From the NCBI RefSeq assembly GCF_025403485.1, contig NZ_CP099966.1, positions 372,001 through 436,000 on the forward strand: 64,000 bases of DNA, in the 5' to 3' direction. Below the pieces are notes generated by a model. It searched no databases. It saw only the letters and a program-made list of their open reading frames with translations, and was not told the origin of the DNA. The translations under genes were made by a program, and so were the position numbers. Shown here piece by piece: positions 17,803 to 26,780 of the stretch (the first letter of the stretch is position 1; each line of letters begins with the position of its first letter). This DNA comes from Chryseobacterium paludis. GTDB lineage: Bacteria; Bacteroidota; Bacteroidia; Flavobacteriales; Weeksellaceae.

Positions 17803-18480
17803 TCCCACAAAGGCAAAACCTTTGCCCAGCTCCAAAAGGAACATTTGCAGGTTATCGATGATTTTCTGCTCCAAAGCCTTTTCTGTTACCTGATGGCTTT
17901 GAGGTAATTGAAGGAAATCAAGAATGTAAGGGTCTTTTATAGCCTCTGTGGAATGGGTAATGAGATGTCCTTTTTCTGCAAGCTGTAATACACCTTTTTT
18001 ATCTTTGCTCAAGGCAAGGCGTTCAAACACGGAAGAATTAATCTGCCGGTCAAGCTCCCTGTAGCCCCAGTTTTCCAATACGGTTTGTTTTTCGTAAAAC
18101 TTTCTTGCCGTATCATCTGAAACGCCGAGTAAAGTGACCATATGGGTCCAGCTTAATTTGGCAGGCACTGCCTGCCATTTTTGATACGTAAGGTAAAACC
18201 GGCGAATATCAAGGATATTCCGCCTGCCAAATCCTTTGCCATAACGCTGCTTAAGATCTTTGGAAAGTGTTGATAATAGATTACTTCCGTATTCAGCTCT
18301 TTCTTGTCCATGTTGCTCAAATTCGACAATATGCCTGCCAATTTCCCAATTGGCTTTCACAAGTTCAGTATTGACTGCTCTGACTGCATTTTGCCTGGCT
18401 ATCTCGATAGTTGATCCTATATTGTCAAGGAGCTCGGTGTATTTTGATTGGATGGGTGTCATCGTACTTTTCTTAAACAA
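17803..18480 (-). pseudogene. yhcG: yhcG-type (DUF1016) nuclease, 5' half
   Basis: 226 codons in phase up to the junction, ending LGKGFAFVG. The open frame then runs 11 codons into the insert and stops near 17,770. It contains the DUF1016 N-terminal helical domain (ANWEIGRHIVEFEQHGQERA and YGKGFGRRNILDIRRFY). The nuclease core is at 9,904-10,251. A truncated N-terminal product could still be made, but without catalytic residues. YhcG-type proteins often accompany restriction and mobile-element loci. Confidence 0.9.
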
Positions 18481-18639
18481 ACAAATTTAAACATTCTCAG
18501 TGAAGCTTATGGATTGCCAGTGATTAAATATAGGATGGATACGCTGCCAAATACAGTCATAAAAAGCCGGTAGTTGCCACTTTTTAAAAATGCCTGTGAC
18601 AGCATCTAAATTGAAGACAGAACATTAAAATATGATCAA

Positions 18640-20640
18640 ATGCAAGGAGAAGATGACTTAAGAGGCCTGGCTAAGATCATGGCATTGATGCGAGCTGTAA
18701 GTATTCTGATCGTGCTTATGCACCTATATTGGTATTGTTATGCATTTTTTCTGGAAAGGGGGTGGACTTTGGAAATAATCAATAAGATACTGCGCAATTT
18801 CAATAGAACCGCAGGATTATTTTACCATCCGATGCATACCAAAGTACTTGTCCTCGTGTTGCTTGCATTGAGCTGCCTGGGTACCAAAGGGGTGAAAACG
18901 GAGAAGATCACCTGGTATAGAATCAACGTAGCACTGGGAATCGGGTTTATCCTGTTTTTCCTAAACACTGCTTTGTTAGGCTTATCTCCTCTGATCGGAG
19001 AATACCTTTATATACTTGCCTTTTTTTTGGGATACATTTGCTTGATGATGGCCGGTACATGGATGAGCCGTTTATTGAAAAATAACCTTATGGATGATGT
19101 TTTCAATAATGAAAATGAAAGTTTTATGCAGGAAACCAAACTGATGCAAAACGAGTACTCCATCAATCTTCCTACAAAGTTTTATTACAAAGGGAAATGG
19201 AACAAAGGCTGGATCAATATTGTAAACCCGTTCAGGGCGACCATTGTACTGGGAACACCAGGATCAGGCAAATCATATGCAATAGTGAACAATTATATTA
19301 AGCAGCAAATTGAAAAAGGCTTTTCAATGTATATCTATGATTTTAAATTCGATGACCTCTCCACCGTAGCTTATAACCATTTATTGAAGAACCAGCATAA
19401 ATACAAGATAAAACCACAATTTTATGTCATCAATTTTGATGATCCCAGAAAAAGCCACCGATGTAATCCTCTCAATCCGGATTTTATGACCGACATTTCG
19501 GATGCCTACGAAGCTGCTTATACCATCATGCTCAACCTTAACCGCAGCTGGATACAAAAACAGGGCGACTTTTTTGTAGAATCACCCATTATTCTTTTAG
19601 CAGCCATCATTTGGTTCTTGAAGATCTATGAGAATGGAAATTACTGTACATTTCCTCATGCCATTGAATTGCTCAATAAAAAGTACTCCCAGGTTTTTAC
19701 CATTCTGACATCTTATCCAGACCTGGAAAATTATCTTTCCCCGTTCATGGATGCATGGCAGGGGGGAGCGCAGGATCAGCTCCAGGGACAGATTGCATCT
19801 GCTAAGATCCCTTTGTCAAGAATGATTTCTCCCAGTTTATACTGGGTCATGACAGGGGATGATTTTTCATTGGATATTAATAACCCCAAAGAACCTAAAA
19901 TACTTTGTGTAGGAAACAATCCGGACAGGCAGAATATCTATTCGGCGGCATTGGGCTTATACAATTCCCGCATTGTAAAGCTGATTAATAAAAAAGGGCA
20001 GCTGAAAAGCTCTGTGATCATAGATGAGCTGCCTACTATTTATTTCAGAGGATTGGATAACCTTATCGCTACGGCAAGGAGTAATAAGGTAGCGGTATGT
20101 TTGGGGTTTCAGGATTTTTCACAATTGACCAGGGATTATGGAGATAAAGAAAGCAAGGTGATCCAAAATACGGTGGGTAATATCTTTAGCGGCCAGGTAG
20201 TGGGAGAGACTGCTAAAGGCTTATCAGAAAGATTTGGTAAAGTATTGCAGAAGAGGCAAAGTATGACCGTTAACAGAAATGATAAATCGACCTCGATTTC
20301 TACTCAGCTCGATAGTCTGATACCGGCTTCCAAGATATCTGCATTGACTCAGGGAATTTTTGTAGGGGCTGTTTCTGATAATTTTGATCAACGTATCGGG
20401 CAGAAGATTTTTCATGCCGAAATTGTAGTCGATAATGAAAAAGTTACTGCTGAAACTAAAAACTATCAGAAAATACCTGAGATCATGTCTTTTAAAAATG
20501 AAATGGGAGAGGATATGATGACGCAGGAAATTCAGGGCAATTATATGCAGGTTAAGAATGATATTGTTCAGATTATTGAAACTGAGATGGAGCGTATAAA
20601 GAATGATCCGGATTTACGGCATTTACTGCAGCATGAATAA
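18640..20640 (+). CDS. mobC: MobC, type IV coupling protein (VirD4/TraG family)
   Basis: 666 residues. About four N-terminal hydrophobic segments in the first 150 residues anchor it. The Walker A motif GTPGSGKSYA is near residue 205 and SSVIIDELPTIYFRG, a Walker B region, near 455. It couples the MobB-DNA complex to the mating channel. Bacteroidetes mobilisation modules run mobA-mobB-mobC; here the run is broken by the minus-strand yhcG locus and its insert. The C-terminus is acidic and complete. Confidence 0.92.
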   Translation: MQGEDDLRGLAKIMALMRAVSILIVLMHLYWYCYAFFLERGWTLEIINKILRNFNRTAGLFYHPMHTKVLVLVLLALSCLGTKGVKTEKITWYRINVALGIGFILFFLNTALLGLSPLIGEYLYILAFFLGYICLMMAGTWMSRLLKNNLMDDVFNNENESFMQETKLMQNEYSINLPTKFYYKGKWNKGWINIVNPFRATIVLGTPGSGKSYAIVNNYIKQQIEKGFSMYIYDFKFDDLSTVAYNHLLKNQHKYKIKPQFYVINFDDPRKSHRCNPLNPDFMTDISDAYEAAYTIMLNLNRSWIQKQGDFFVESPIILLAAIIWFLKIYENGNYCTFPHAIELLNKKYSQVFTILTSYPDLENYLSPFMDAWQGGAQDQLQGQIASAKIPLSRMISPSLYWVMTGDDFSLDINNPKEPKILCVGNNPDRQNIYSAALGLYNSRIVKLINKKGQLKSSVIIDELPTIYFRGLDNLIATARSNKVAVCLGFQDFSQLTRDYGDKESKVIQNTVGNIFSGQVVGETAKGLSERFGKVLQKRQSMTVNRNDKSTSISTQLDSLIPASKISALTQGIFVGAVSDNFDQRIGQKIFHAEIVVDNEKVTAETKNYQKIPEIMSFKNEMGEDMMTQEIQGNYMQVKNDIVQIIETEMERIKNDPDLRHLLQHE

Positions 20641-20653
20641 CCGGTAACAATAA

Positions 20654-20683
20654 GAATGAGGCTGATCATGGATCGCCTCATTC
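20654..20683. terminator. Terminator between convergent mobC and the topoisomerase gene
   Basis: Perfect 9-bp stem GAATGAGGC / GCCTCATTC with an inner GATC/GATC pairing, 13 bp after the mobC stop and 38 bp from the topoisomerase stop. It could serve both directions. Confidence 0.7.
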
Positions 20684-20721
20684 CTTTAAATGATTATTGA
20701 AATACGGAATATTTGCCGGGA

Positions 20722-22797
20722 TTATTTCTTATTGTTCTCAAATTCAAAAGAAATCGTATGATCTTCATTTAATACCAGATGGGCATCAAATTTCTTTCCT
20801 GATTTGCTTTTCATTCCTTTTATCAAATAGGTTTTTCCCTTTGCAAATAAGCTTTCAATATCATTTGGATCCATTGAAATTCCGCAAATATTGCGAAGCA
20901 TCAGCCATCTGCAAGCGCCACCCGTACATTGGATGATTTTGTCCAGAATGGTTAATGGATGGGATTGGCATTTAGGACAGATTATCGGTGGTAAGTTCAT
21001 CTGCCTGAGCTTTACTTGAAGCAATTCTTGGGTAATAGATGCTGCGTAAGCCTCAATTTCTTTTTGAAAACTGATGGCATCTGTTTCGTTGTTTTCTATT
21101 TTTTGCATGGTCAGCTCCCATTTAGCCATCATTGCTGCATCTGCAATTTTTTTGTCTTTAACGAGTTCATAGATCTGCAATCCTTTTTCAGTGGGAATCA
21201 GTGACTTATTTTCCCGTTTAATGTAATCCAGGTTACATAATGTTTCAATAATGCCAGCTCTTGTTGCAGGAGTGCCGATCCCAATATTCTGTGAGATTTT
21301 CTTTTCTTCACCATCTTCGGCTCGTTTTCCTGCTGTTTCCATAGCGGAAAGAAGCGTGGCTTCCGTGTAAAGTTCAGGTGGCTTGGCTTTTTCCTCCAGG
21401 ATAGCAGTCACCTTGATCTTAAGTTCATCACCTTCTTTTAAAGATGGAAGATCCTCTATTGTCCTTGTTTCGTCGGAAAACTGGCCTTTGATCAAGCGCC
21501 AGCCCGTATTCAGGATCTTACAGCCTTTGGCTATAAAATCGTAATGCAAAGCCTGTAATGAAACTTCGGTAATTTGCCTGATGCATGCCTCAGAAACAGA
21601 TTCTAATAATCGAAAGGCAATCATTTCATATACAGCATTCTGCTCTGAAGATAATGCCGAAGGGATCTTTTCAGTAATAAGAAGTCCCGGATGATCAGTA
21701 AACATTGCATGACGGACAATATGTTTATTAAAATGCCCCCATTTCATTGTGCAGATAATCTGCCCGAAATGATCCTTACTCTCCAATAGCCTGATGAGAT
21801 TGGGGATCTCAGTCCACATATCTTCAGGAATATATTTGTTCTTTGTTTTAGGATATGTGATGAATTTCTTTTCATACAAACTTTGTGCTATATTCAGGGT
21901 CTCTTCAGCTGAAAGATTCAGTTTTTGATTGGCTTCTTTTTGCAAACCTGTCAGATCAAATAATAAAGGAGGATGTTCCGTTATATTTTTATGAGTAATG
22001 GATGCAACACTTATGGTATTGCCATTTCTCTCAATGGATCTCAAAAGGTCTTCTGCCTTTTTTTTATTATTCAGCGTGGTTTGTGAACGGCTTTTAAATT
22101 CAATGAAATCTTTGGTGTGCAGAAGTTCTATCTGCCAGTATTTCTGTACCGAGAAATCCCTGTTTTCAAAGTAACGCTTGCATATCATAGCCAGTACGGG
22201 AGTCTGTACTCTTCCCGGCAAATAAATATTTTTATGTGTGACTGTGTGTAATGCTTGCGTGGAATTGATGTCTATGAGCCGATCTGCGTAGTGACTGCAT
22301 TGAGATGCTTTATATAATCCGTGAAAATCTTTTCCAGGCTTCAGGTTTTCAAAGCCCTGTTTAATCGATTTTTCAGTAAGGGAACTGATCCAAAGCCTTT
22401 CAAAGGGTTTTGTACATTTCAGGTATTGGTTGACGGACCTGAAAATAAGTTCCCCCTTTCTGTCTGCATGGGTAGCCACGATAATGCCCTCACACTGATT
22501 AAAAAGCTGCTGAATTATGCTCAGTTGTTTTAATGCGGCTATACCCAGAGCAAGGCTGTTCTCTTTCTTAATCTTGCCGGTAGCCCGTAAATATGGCTCC
22601 GGAAGTACAGGAAGAGAATTTGTTTCAAATCCTGAAATATCTTCACTATGTGGCATTCCCAGATCTATCCAATGTTCAAAAGCCCAGGTCACACAGTAGG
22701 TATTGCCTTCCAGATAGCCTTCTTTTTTTTGAAACGGGCCCAATACGCTGGCTATTTCCAGTGCAGCACTCGACTTTTCTGCAATGATGACTTTCAT
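20722..22797 (-). CDS. topB: Type IA topoisomerase (TopB-like) of the conjugative element, altered TOPRIM acids
   Basis: 691 residues. TOPRIM begins MKVIIAEKSS. The second motif reads ATHADRKGE (residues 108-116), where functional enzymes have ATDxDREGE. GRVQTPVLAMI is near residue 195. The region of the active-site tyrosine is FITYPKTKNKYIP (Y315). A four-cysteine cluster near residue 620 (CPKCQ...CTGGAC) and a C-terminal Toprim_Crpt-like repeat (GKTYLIKGMKSKSGKKFDA) follow. ICE-borne TopB proteins help transfer or replication. Loss of two of three motif acids may weaken the religation chemistry. It ends 3 bp before the DUF3945 gene. Confidence 0.88.
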   Translation of the reverse strand: MKVIIAEKSSAALEIASVLGPFQKKEGYLEGNTYCVTWAFEHWIDLGMPHSEDISGFETNSLPVLPEPYLRATGKIKKENSLALGIAALKQLSIIQQLFNQCEGIIVATHADRKGELIFRSVNQYLKCTKPFERLWISSLTEKSIKQGFENLKPGKDFHGLYKASQCSHYADRLIDINSTQALHTVTHKNIYLPGRVQTPVLAMICKRYFENRDFSVQKYWQIELLHTKDFIEFKSRSQTTLNNKKKAEDLLRSIERNGNTISVASITHKNITEHPPLLFDLTGLQKEANQKLNLSAEETLNIAQSLYEKKFITYPKTKNKYIPEDMWTEIPNLIRLLESKDHFGQIICTMKWGHFNKHIVRHAMFTDHPGLLITEKIPSALSSEQNAVYEMIAFRLLESVSEACIRQITEVSLQALHYDFIAKGCKILNTGWRLIKGQFSDETRTIEDLPSLKEGDELKIKVTAILEEKAKPPELYTEATLLSAMETAGKRAEDGEEKKISQNIGIGTPATRAGIIETLCNLDYIKRENKSLIPTEKGLQIYELVKDKKIADAAMMAKWELTMQKIENNETDAISFQKEIEAYAASITQELLQVKLRQMNLPPIICPKCQSHPLTILDKIIQCTGGACRWLMLRNICGISMDPNDIESLFAKGKTYLIKGMKSKSGKKFDAHLVLNEDHTISFEFENNKK

Positions 22798-22800
22798 AGC

Positions 22801-24108
22801 TTATATTTTACGTGATCTTGGCTTAGCAGGTGTTTTAGGCTTTTGCTGTTTCTCTTGTTGTTTTTTGTCTTTATGTGTCTGCTGAGCAGATTGTAAGGGC
22901 TCCTTGATGTTTTTAGTGGCCTCATTGGTTTTACCCTCGGAGTTGATGGCCACCTGGGTTGCATGTGCTTCAGTAGGTTTTGCCTGTTCTCCGAGATTGT
23001 TAGGGTTTTTGAAAGAAAAATCAATCTTACCTGTGTCTCTATTGAATGTGATGTAGCCTTGGTATTTCTGATCTTTTTTATCAATCAGACCATCAATGTA
23101 AATAGTTTGACCCGCTTTGAATTGATCATACTGTTCGTCATTCAGTTCCTTTCCCCTGAATGTTCTGGGGATTTCGGCAGATTGGTCTGCGATTGCATGA
23201 TTGCCATGAGATTGTTGGTTGCTCATCCCTCTGTCAAATAAGAATTCTACATATTTCTTATCAGCATTAAATTGGACCGATGCATTGAATAGCTCGCCCT
23301 TTTTGGAAAGCATTCCCTCTATATAAAGGGGTTTACCCTCCATGAGCGTTTGTTTCTGTACAACATCCAGTGGTACTCCTTTTATCTCATCAGGAATTTT
23401 AATATTTTCGGCCCGGTAGGCAATAAGCTCATTGGTGAGCCGGTCTCTGCTTATGACAGAAGGGATGATCTCATCGGTTTTAGGATTGACAAGATCAACA
23501 ATCCTGCCCATGTTTCCTGTTTCCTTAAGGTTTTTCTTGTCTTCTTGGGTAAACTCATGTCCGAGAAACGGATAATTGAAGCTAGGTTCTTTTCTGATAC
23601 TATGAAGGTTAATAACAACATCTCCGGTGTCATTGGTCTGCAATGAAAGGCGGACGTCCATTTTGCTTACAGCAGTTCCCAAATTCATTGTAATGGGGAC
23701 AAGACCATTGGTTTTAAATCCCCGTAATAGGGGATCTAGTGCATTTAGTTTCTCTAATTTTTCCTGGTTTAAACCGAATTTTGACATGGTATTCCAGTCA
23801 ATCTGATCAGTGGAATATAGGTATTCCTTTTCTGAAGATGGGGTAGTTGCACTCATCGTTTTTATATTTTGATTGGTTGTTTTGAATGTACTGTTAAGTT
23901 TATCCAGATTTTGTATGTGAAAACTCTTAGCATCTTTAGAAGAAACATCGAACATAATAAATGACGTAGGATCCTTAAGCTGACTGAAAAAATTGAAAAA
24001 GAAATTGGAAAAAAAATCCCCTTGTTTGTCAATTTTTATAAAAGAGTTGTTATTTTTTCTTGAGTTGGGAATTAAATCTATATCCCCTGGGTTTTCTAAT
24101 TTTTTCAT
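22801..24108 (-). CDS. DUF4099/DUF3945 protein of the conjugative element
   Basis: 435 residues. An N-terminal segment FFSNFFFNFFSQLKDPTSF (residues 33-51) precedes a DUF4099-like middle (DQIDWNTMSKFGLNQEKLEK). Two DUF3945-type repeats follow: GKPLYIEGMLSKKGELFNAS and GQTIYIDGLIDKKDQKYQGY. The tail is Lys/Gln/Pro-rich. The repeats resemble the C-terminal repeat of the adjacent topoisomerase. This protein is a standard partner of TopB in these ICEs; its function is unproven. A shortened relative of its N-terminal module is encoded at 43,994-44,443. Confidence 0.82.
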   Translation of the reverse strand: MKKLENPGDIDLIPNSRKNNNSFIKIDKQGDFFSNFFFNFFSQLKDPTSFIMFDVSSKDAKSFHIQNLDKLNSTFKTTNQNIKTMSATTPSSEKEYLYSTDQIDWNTMSKFGLNQEKLEKLNALDPLLRGFKTNGLVPITMNLGTAVSKMDVRLSLQTNDTGDVVINLHSIRKEPSFNYPFLGHEFTQEDKKNLKETGNMGRIVDLVNPKTDEIIPSVISRDRLTNELIAYRAENIKIPDEIKGVPLDVVQKQTLMEGKPLYIEGMLSKKGELFNASVQFNADKKYVEFLFDRGMSNQQSHGNHAIADQSAEIPRTFRGKELNDEQYDQFKAGQTIYIDGLIDKKDQKYQGYITFNRDTGKIDFSFKNPNNLGEQAKPTEAHATQVAINSEGKTNEATKNIKEPLQSAQQTHKDKKQQEKQQKPKTPAKPRSRKI

Positions 24109-24355
24109 GATGTTAAATATGTATCTAACATCGAATTTAGCAGTCTTTGTTACAATTTCGTTACAGAAGGTATTTGATGGAAGGTATTGGCTTTTTTTGA
24201 CTACTATTTTGGTATTTTTTTCTTTGAATGGAATGGGAGTAAGGGTAGAGGATAAAAAAATATCTCAATTTGCAGGTTAATTTCTCTCGATGTGATCATT
24301 TAGTAAGATCATCTCATTATAACAATTAATTATTGAAATGACGATCCAAAAAAAA

Positions 24356-24450
24356 TGAAAGCAGTTATGGTGCATGAATTTGGAGGCCTATACAAATTGA
24401 AGAATTAACAGTTAGAGAATGAAAAAAGGTGATGCCAATGGAAAATAAGA
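24356..24450 (+). pseudogene. Relic of an alcohol dehydrogenase gene start
   Basis: The ATG at 24,356 reads MKAVMVHEFGG, then a frame change gives IQIEELTVRE, a TGA, and KKGDA. Together these match the first 30 residues of zinc-dependent alcohol dehydrogenases. A frameshift and stops show it is dead. The rest of 24,115-24,518 has no gene. Confidence 0.6.
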
Positions 24451-24518
24451 AGTTGCTTGCTAATTAATGGTTATGGTTGAGGTACTAAAGGCTGACTTTC
24501 TATAAAGGAAAAACATTT

Positions 24519-25763
24519 TTATAAATTATAAGTATACACATTATAAGGTAATATCCTTTTAGCGAAATTTTTTGATATCAGGCATCCTATTAAAATAGGA
24601 AAGAACAGAATGTAACCATTGGGAGCAAGATTACAGACTAGAAAAAGTGCTGTAAAGGGAGCATAAATAGATGCCGATAAAGTAGCAGCAGCTCCGACTA
24701 AAACAAAATTGAGGTAAATTAAAGAAGTTCCCAAAAAGGTATTACAGAAAAGTGCAAATGTAAACCCAAGAAAAGCACCGGCAACAATACTTGGTGCAAA
24801 GACACCACCATCTCCCCCTGCGCCAAGGGTTAATGAAGAAGCCAAGGGTTTTAAGAGAATTAGAAAAAGAAGGAAAATAAAGGAGAAACTTTGAGGATGA
24901 TTAAGAATTTCCGAGAGCGAATGATAACTGTCTCCATATAAAAAAGGAAAACAAAATATCATACCTCCTACGATTAGAGCTCCAAGATTTACCCTGTAAA
25001 AGTTATTGGAAATACCTGAAAAAAAGTCTTTAATTTTGATCACTAAAAATGTAAAATACACAGATAAAATACCACCTAACAAGCTTAACAGTATAAAAAA
25101 AGGTAGGGCATTCCATTTCCATCCGGTAATCTCGAAAGGAAGTAATGGTTCACTCTTTACAAAATGCAAAAAAACTCCCGAAATTACAGCTGATGCAGTG
25201 CAACTTATAAAAAGAGTTTTATTAAATTTCCTTGCAATTACTTCCATCGCAAAAAGCCAGCCTGCAATCGGGCTTCCAAACAAGATGGCCACTCCTGCTA
25301 CAACTCCTGCGCAAATAAGTTCTAGTTTATAAATGTTAGCGGAAAATTGTTTTTCATACACTGCATTTCCAAGGGTTGCCGTTGCAACGACAGTGGAGAC
25401 CTCAATTCCAGTGGAACCACCAAAGATGACTGTCAGAAATCCATTAAAATAATGTGATGGAATTTTAAAAAGTGGTAAATGGTCTTTTCTTTGATCAACG
25501 GTTTTATAAATTTCGGTGATTCCTTTATTTTTTCTGTTTAGGAAAAGATATTTTCTTAAAAAATATATAGCTGTAATTCCAATTGTCGGAAGAAAAATAA
25601 ATAATATAGAATTCTCTCTTTCTACAAAATAGAATATGAGTTTTTGAAAACGTTCAGTTATGAATTTTAACGAATATCCCAGAAAAGATGCGCAGATGCT
25701 TATTAAGACTGAAACTAAAACTAACCTGAAATAATGATGTCTTTGTATTTTTTTCCTTTTCAT
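24519..25763 (-). CDS. ClC-family chloride channel/transporter
   Basis: 414 residues from the ATG at 25,763 (MKRKKIQRHH); a start 22 codons earlier is possible. Ten or more hydrophobic segments are present. ClC filter motifs are GGSTGIEVST (keeping the gating-type Glu) near residue 120, GSPIAGWLFAMEV, and GGDGGVFAPSIVAGAF near residue 330. It moves chloride (or fluoride) across the inner membrane. It has no C-terminal CBS domains. It stands alone and lacks an obvious link to the ICE. Confidence 0.88.
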   Translation of the reverse strand: MKRKKIQRHHYFRLVLVSVLISICASFLGYSLKFITERFQKLIFYFVERENSILFIFLPTIGITAIYFLRKYLFLNRKNKGITEIYKTVDQRKDHLPLFKIPSHYFNGFLTVIFGGSTGIEVSTVVATATLGNAVYEKQFSANIYKLELICAGVVAGVAILFGSPIAGWLFAMEVIARKFNKTLFISCTASAVISGVFLHFVKSEPLLPFEITGWKWNALPFFILLSLLGGILSVYFTFLVIKIKDFFSGISNNFYRVNLGALIVGGMIFCFPFLYGDSYHSLSEILNHPQSFSFIFLLFLILLKPLASSLTLGAGGDGGVFAPSIVAGAFLGFTFALFCNTFLGTSLIYLNFVLVGAAATLSASIYAPFTALFLVCNLAPNGYILFFPILIGCLISKNFAKRILPYNVYTYNL

Positions 25764-26051
25764 TACCTGTATGAATTCAATTTTTACAAAATTAAGTGTT
25801 GGAGAAGTGCAGTCAAAAAAATAGTACATGATATTCTATCTGACTAGGTCAAATCTTCTAAATATTTTTTAATCAAGGGGTAGCAATACTTTTTATTTTT
25901 CGCGGCATAAATCAACACGATGGTGTCCTTATTTTTATGATATTCTAGAAAATTGTTTCTGTGATTTCTTTCTTAAGTTCTGGTCCTCCAGAATATGACG
26001 GCTGTCTGGGGGTAGGATACTTCATAAATCTAGATATCTTACAAAAACCTC

Positions 26052-26071
26052 GTCAGGAAGGCTATCCTGAC
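26052..26071 (-). terminator. Terminator of the oxidase operon
   Basis: Stem GTCAGGA / TCCTGAC with a 6-base loop, followed on the minus strand by GAGGTTTTTG. It lies 35 bp after the stop of the last oxidase-operon gene. Confidence 0.7.
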
Positions 26072-26105
26072 AAGATTAAAAAAAATAAACTAATAATAAA
26101 CTAAT

Positions 26106-26507
26106 TCAAAGACGAAAGTTCGTTACTATATAAAAAGCTGCCCAGGCTACAAAAACCAAAGCGATTACCCAAACCCAAATTGGGATCGTTCTGGGATTTT
26201 CACTTCCTTTGATAATGAAGCTCTGGTTTCTTCCTGTATCATAGGCATTGAGCATTAATGGTAAAGTCCCATTCACCGTTTCATTATCGGAAAGTCCTTC
26301 TATATGAATAATGGGACCATTACGAACTGTAAAACGGATGATCTTTAATCCTTCTTTCTGATCAAATTTGCTTACAATTTTCAGAGTATGTTCTCCATCT
26401 GTTAATTTTGTGGTATCAAGGTTAAAAACGACAGGAGTCTGAAGTTCGGCAATTGGATTCGCTTCCTCATCCATAAATAAAAAGACAATGGCATTGTATT
26501 TTGACAT
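26106..26507 (-). CDS. C-terminally anchored protein of the oxidase operon
   Basis: 133 residues. A beta-rich soluble part (TKLTDGEHTLKIVSKFDQKE; IHIEGLSDNETVNG) is followed by one C-terminal membrane helix (IWVWVIALVFVAWAAFYIV). There is no haem motif. It is the last gene of the operon with the cytochromes and is likely an accessory subunit or assembly factor; that is inference from position. Confidence 0.6.
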   Translation of the reverse strand: MSKYNAIVFLFMDEEANPIAELQTPVVFNLDTTKLTDGEHTLKIVSKFDQKEGLKIIRFTVRNGPIIHIEGLSDNETVNGTLPLMLNAYDTGRNQSFIIKGSENPRTIPIWVWVIALVFVAWAAFYIVTNFRL

Positions 26508-26518
26508 TCTTCGAAGTT

Positions 26519-26779
26519 TTAAAAATCCAATATTGTATTTTTGATATGTTTTCTGTTCTTTTCCCCCGGTTTAATAAGGAATCTGAAAGAATAAAGCAAA
26601 GTAATAAGTGTTATTACAGTAATACCTACGACAATACACCAGTCCCAGTTTGACTCCGGACCAGTTCCATGAGTCAAATCCTGTGTAATTTTGGGTTGCT
26701 GAAGTTTACAGGCATCACAGGCACGAACATATCCTGCCCAAAATAAAAAAACAGGTATTCCAAATTTTATCTTTTTCAT
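26519..26779 (-). CDS. Small Cys-containing membrane protein of the oxidase operon
   Basis: 86 residues: a signal sequence, then ACDACKLQQPK (a CxxC pair without His, so not a haem c site), a short loop and one membrane helix (WCIVVGITVITLITLLYSF). It starts 1 bp from the preceding cytochrome gene stop. The CDAC pair could bind copper or take part in disulphide chemistry. Unrecognised family. Confidence 0.6.
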   Translation of the reverse strand: MKKIKFGIPVFLFWAGYVRACDACKLQQPKITQDLTHGTGPESNWDWCIVVGITVITLITLLYSFRFLIKPGEKNRKHIKNTILDF

Positions 26780-26780
26780 A

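Larger units (their letters stand above)
10252..17804. mobile_element. About 7.55-kb defence-gene insertion splitting yhcG, flanked by GA cores
   Basis: On the minus strand the yhcG 5' half ends TTTGTGG-GA and the 3' half resumes GA-AGACAATATAAA. Collapsing the two GA copies (plus coordinates 17,803-17,804 and 10,252-10,253) restores a continuous frame, FVGRQYKISL. A 2-bp crossover is what large serine recombinases use, and a C-terminal piece of one ends precisely at this boundary. The contents are the recombinase fragment, an ATP-grasp fragment, a DprA/PRTase pair, a Lamassu-like trio and a membrane protein. The recombinase lacks its catalytic half, so this copy is probably immobile. Confidence 0.85.

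Noticed and set aside
22801..23084. Open frame of 96 codons opposite in phase to the DUF3945 gene
   Set aside because: A shadow frame of a well-supported gene with biased composition.
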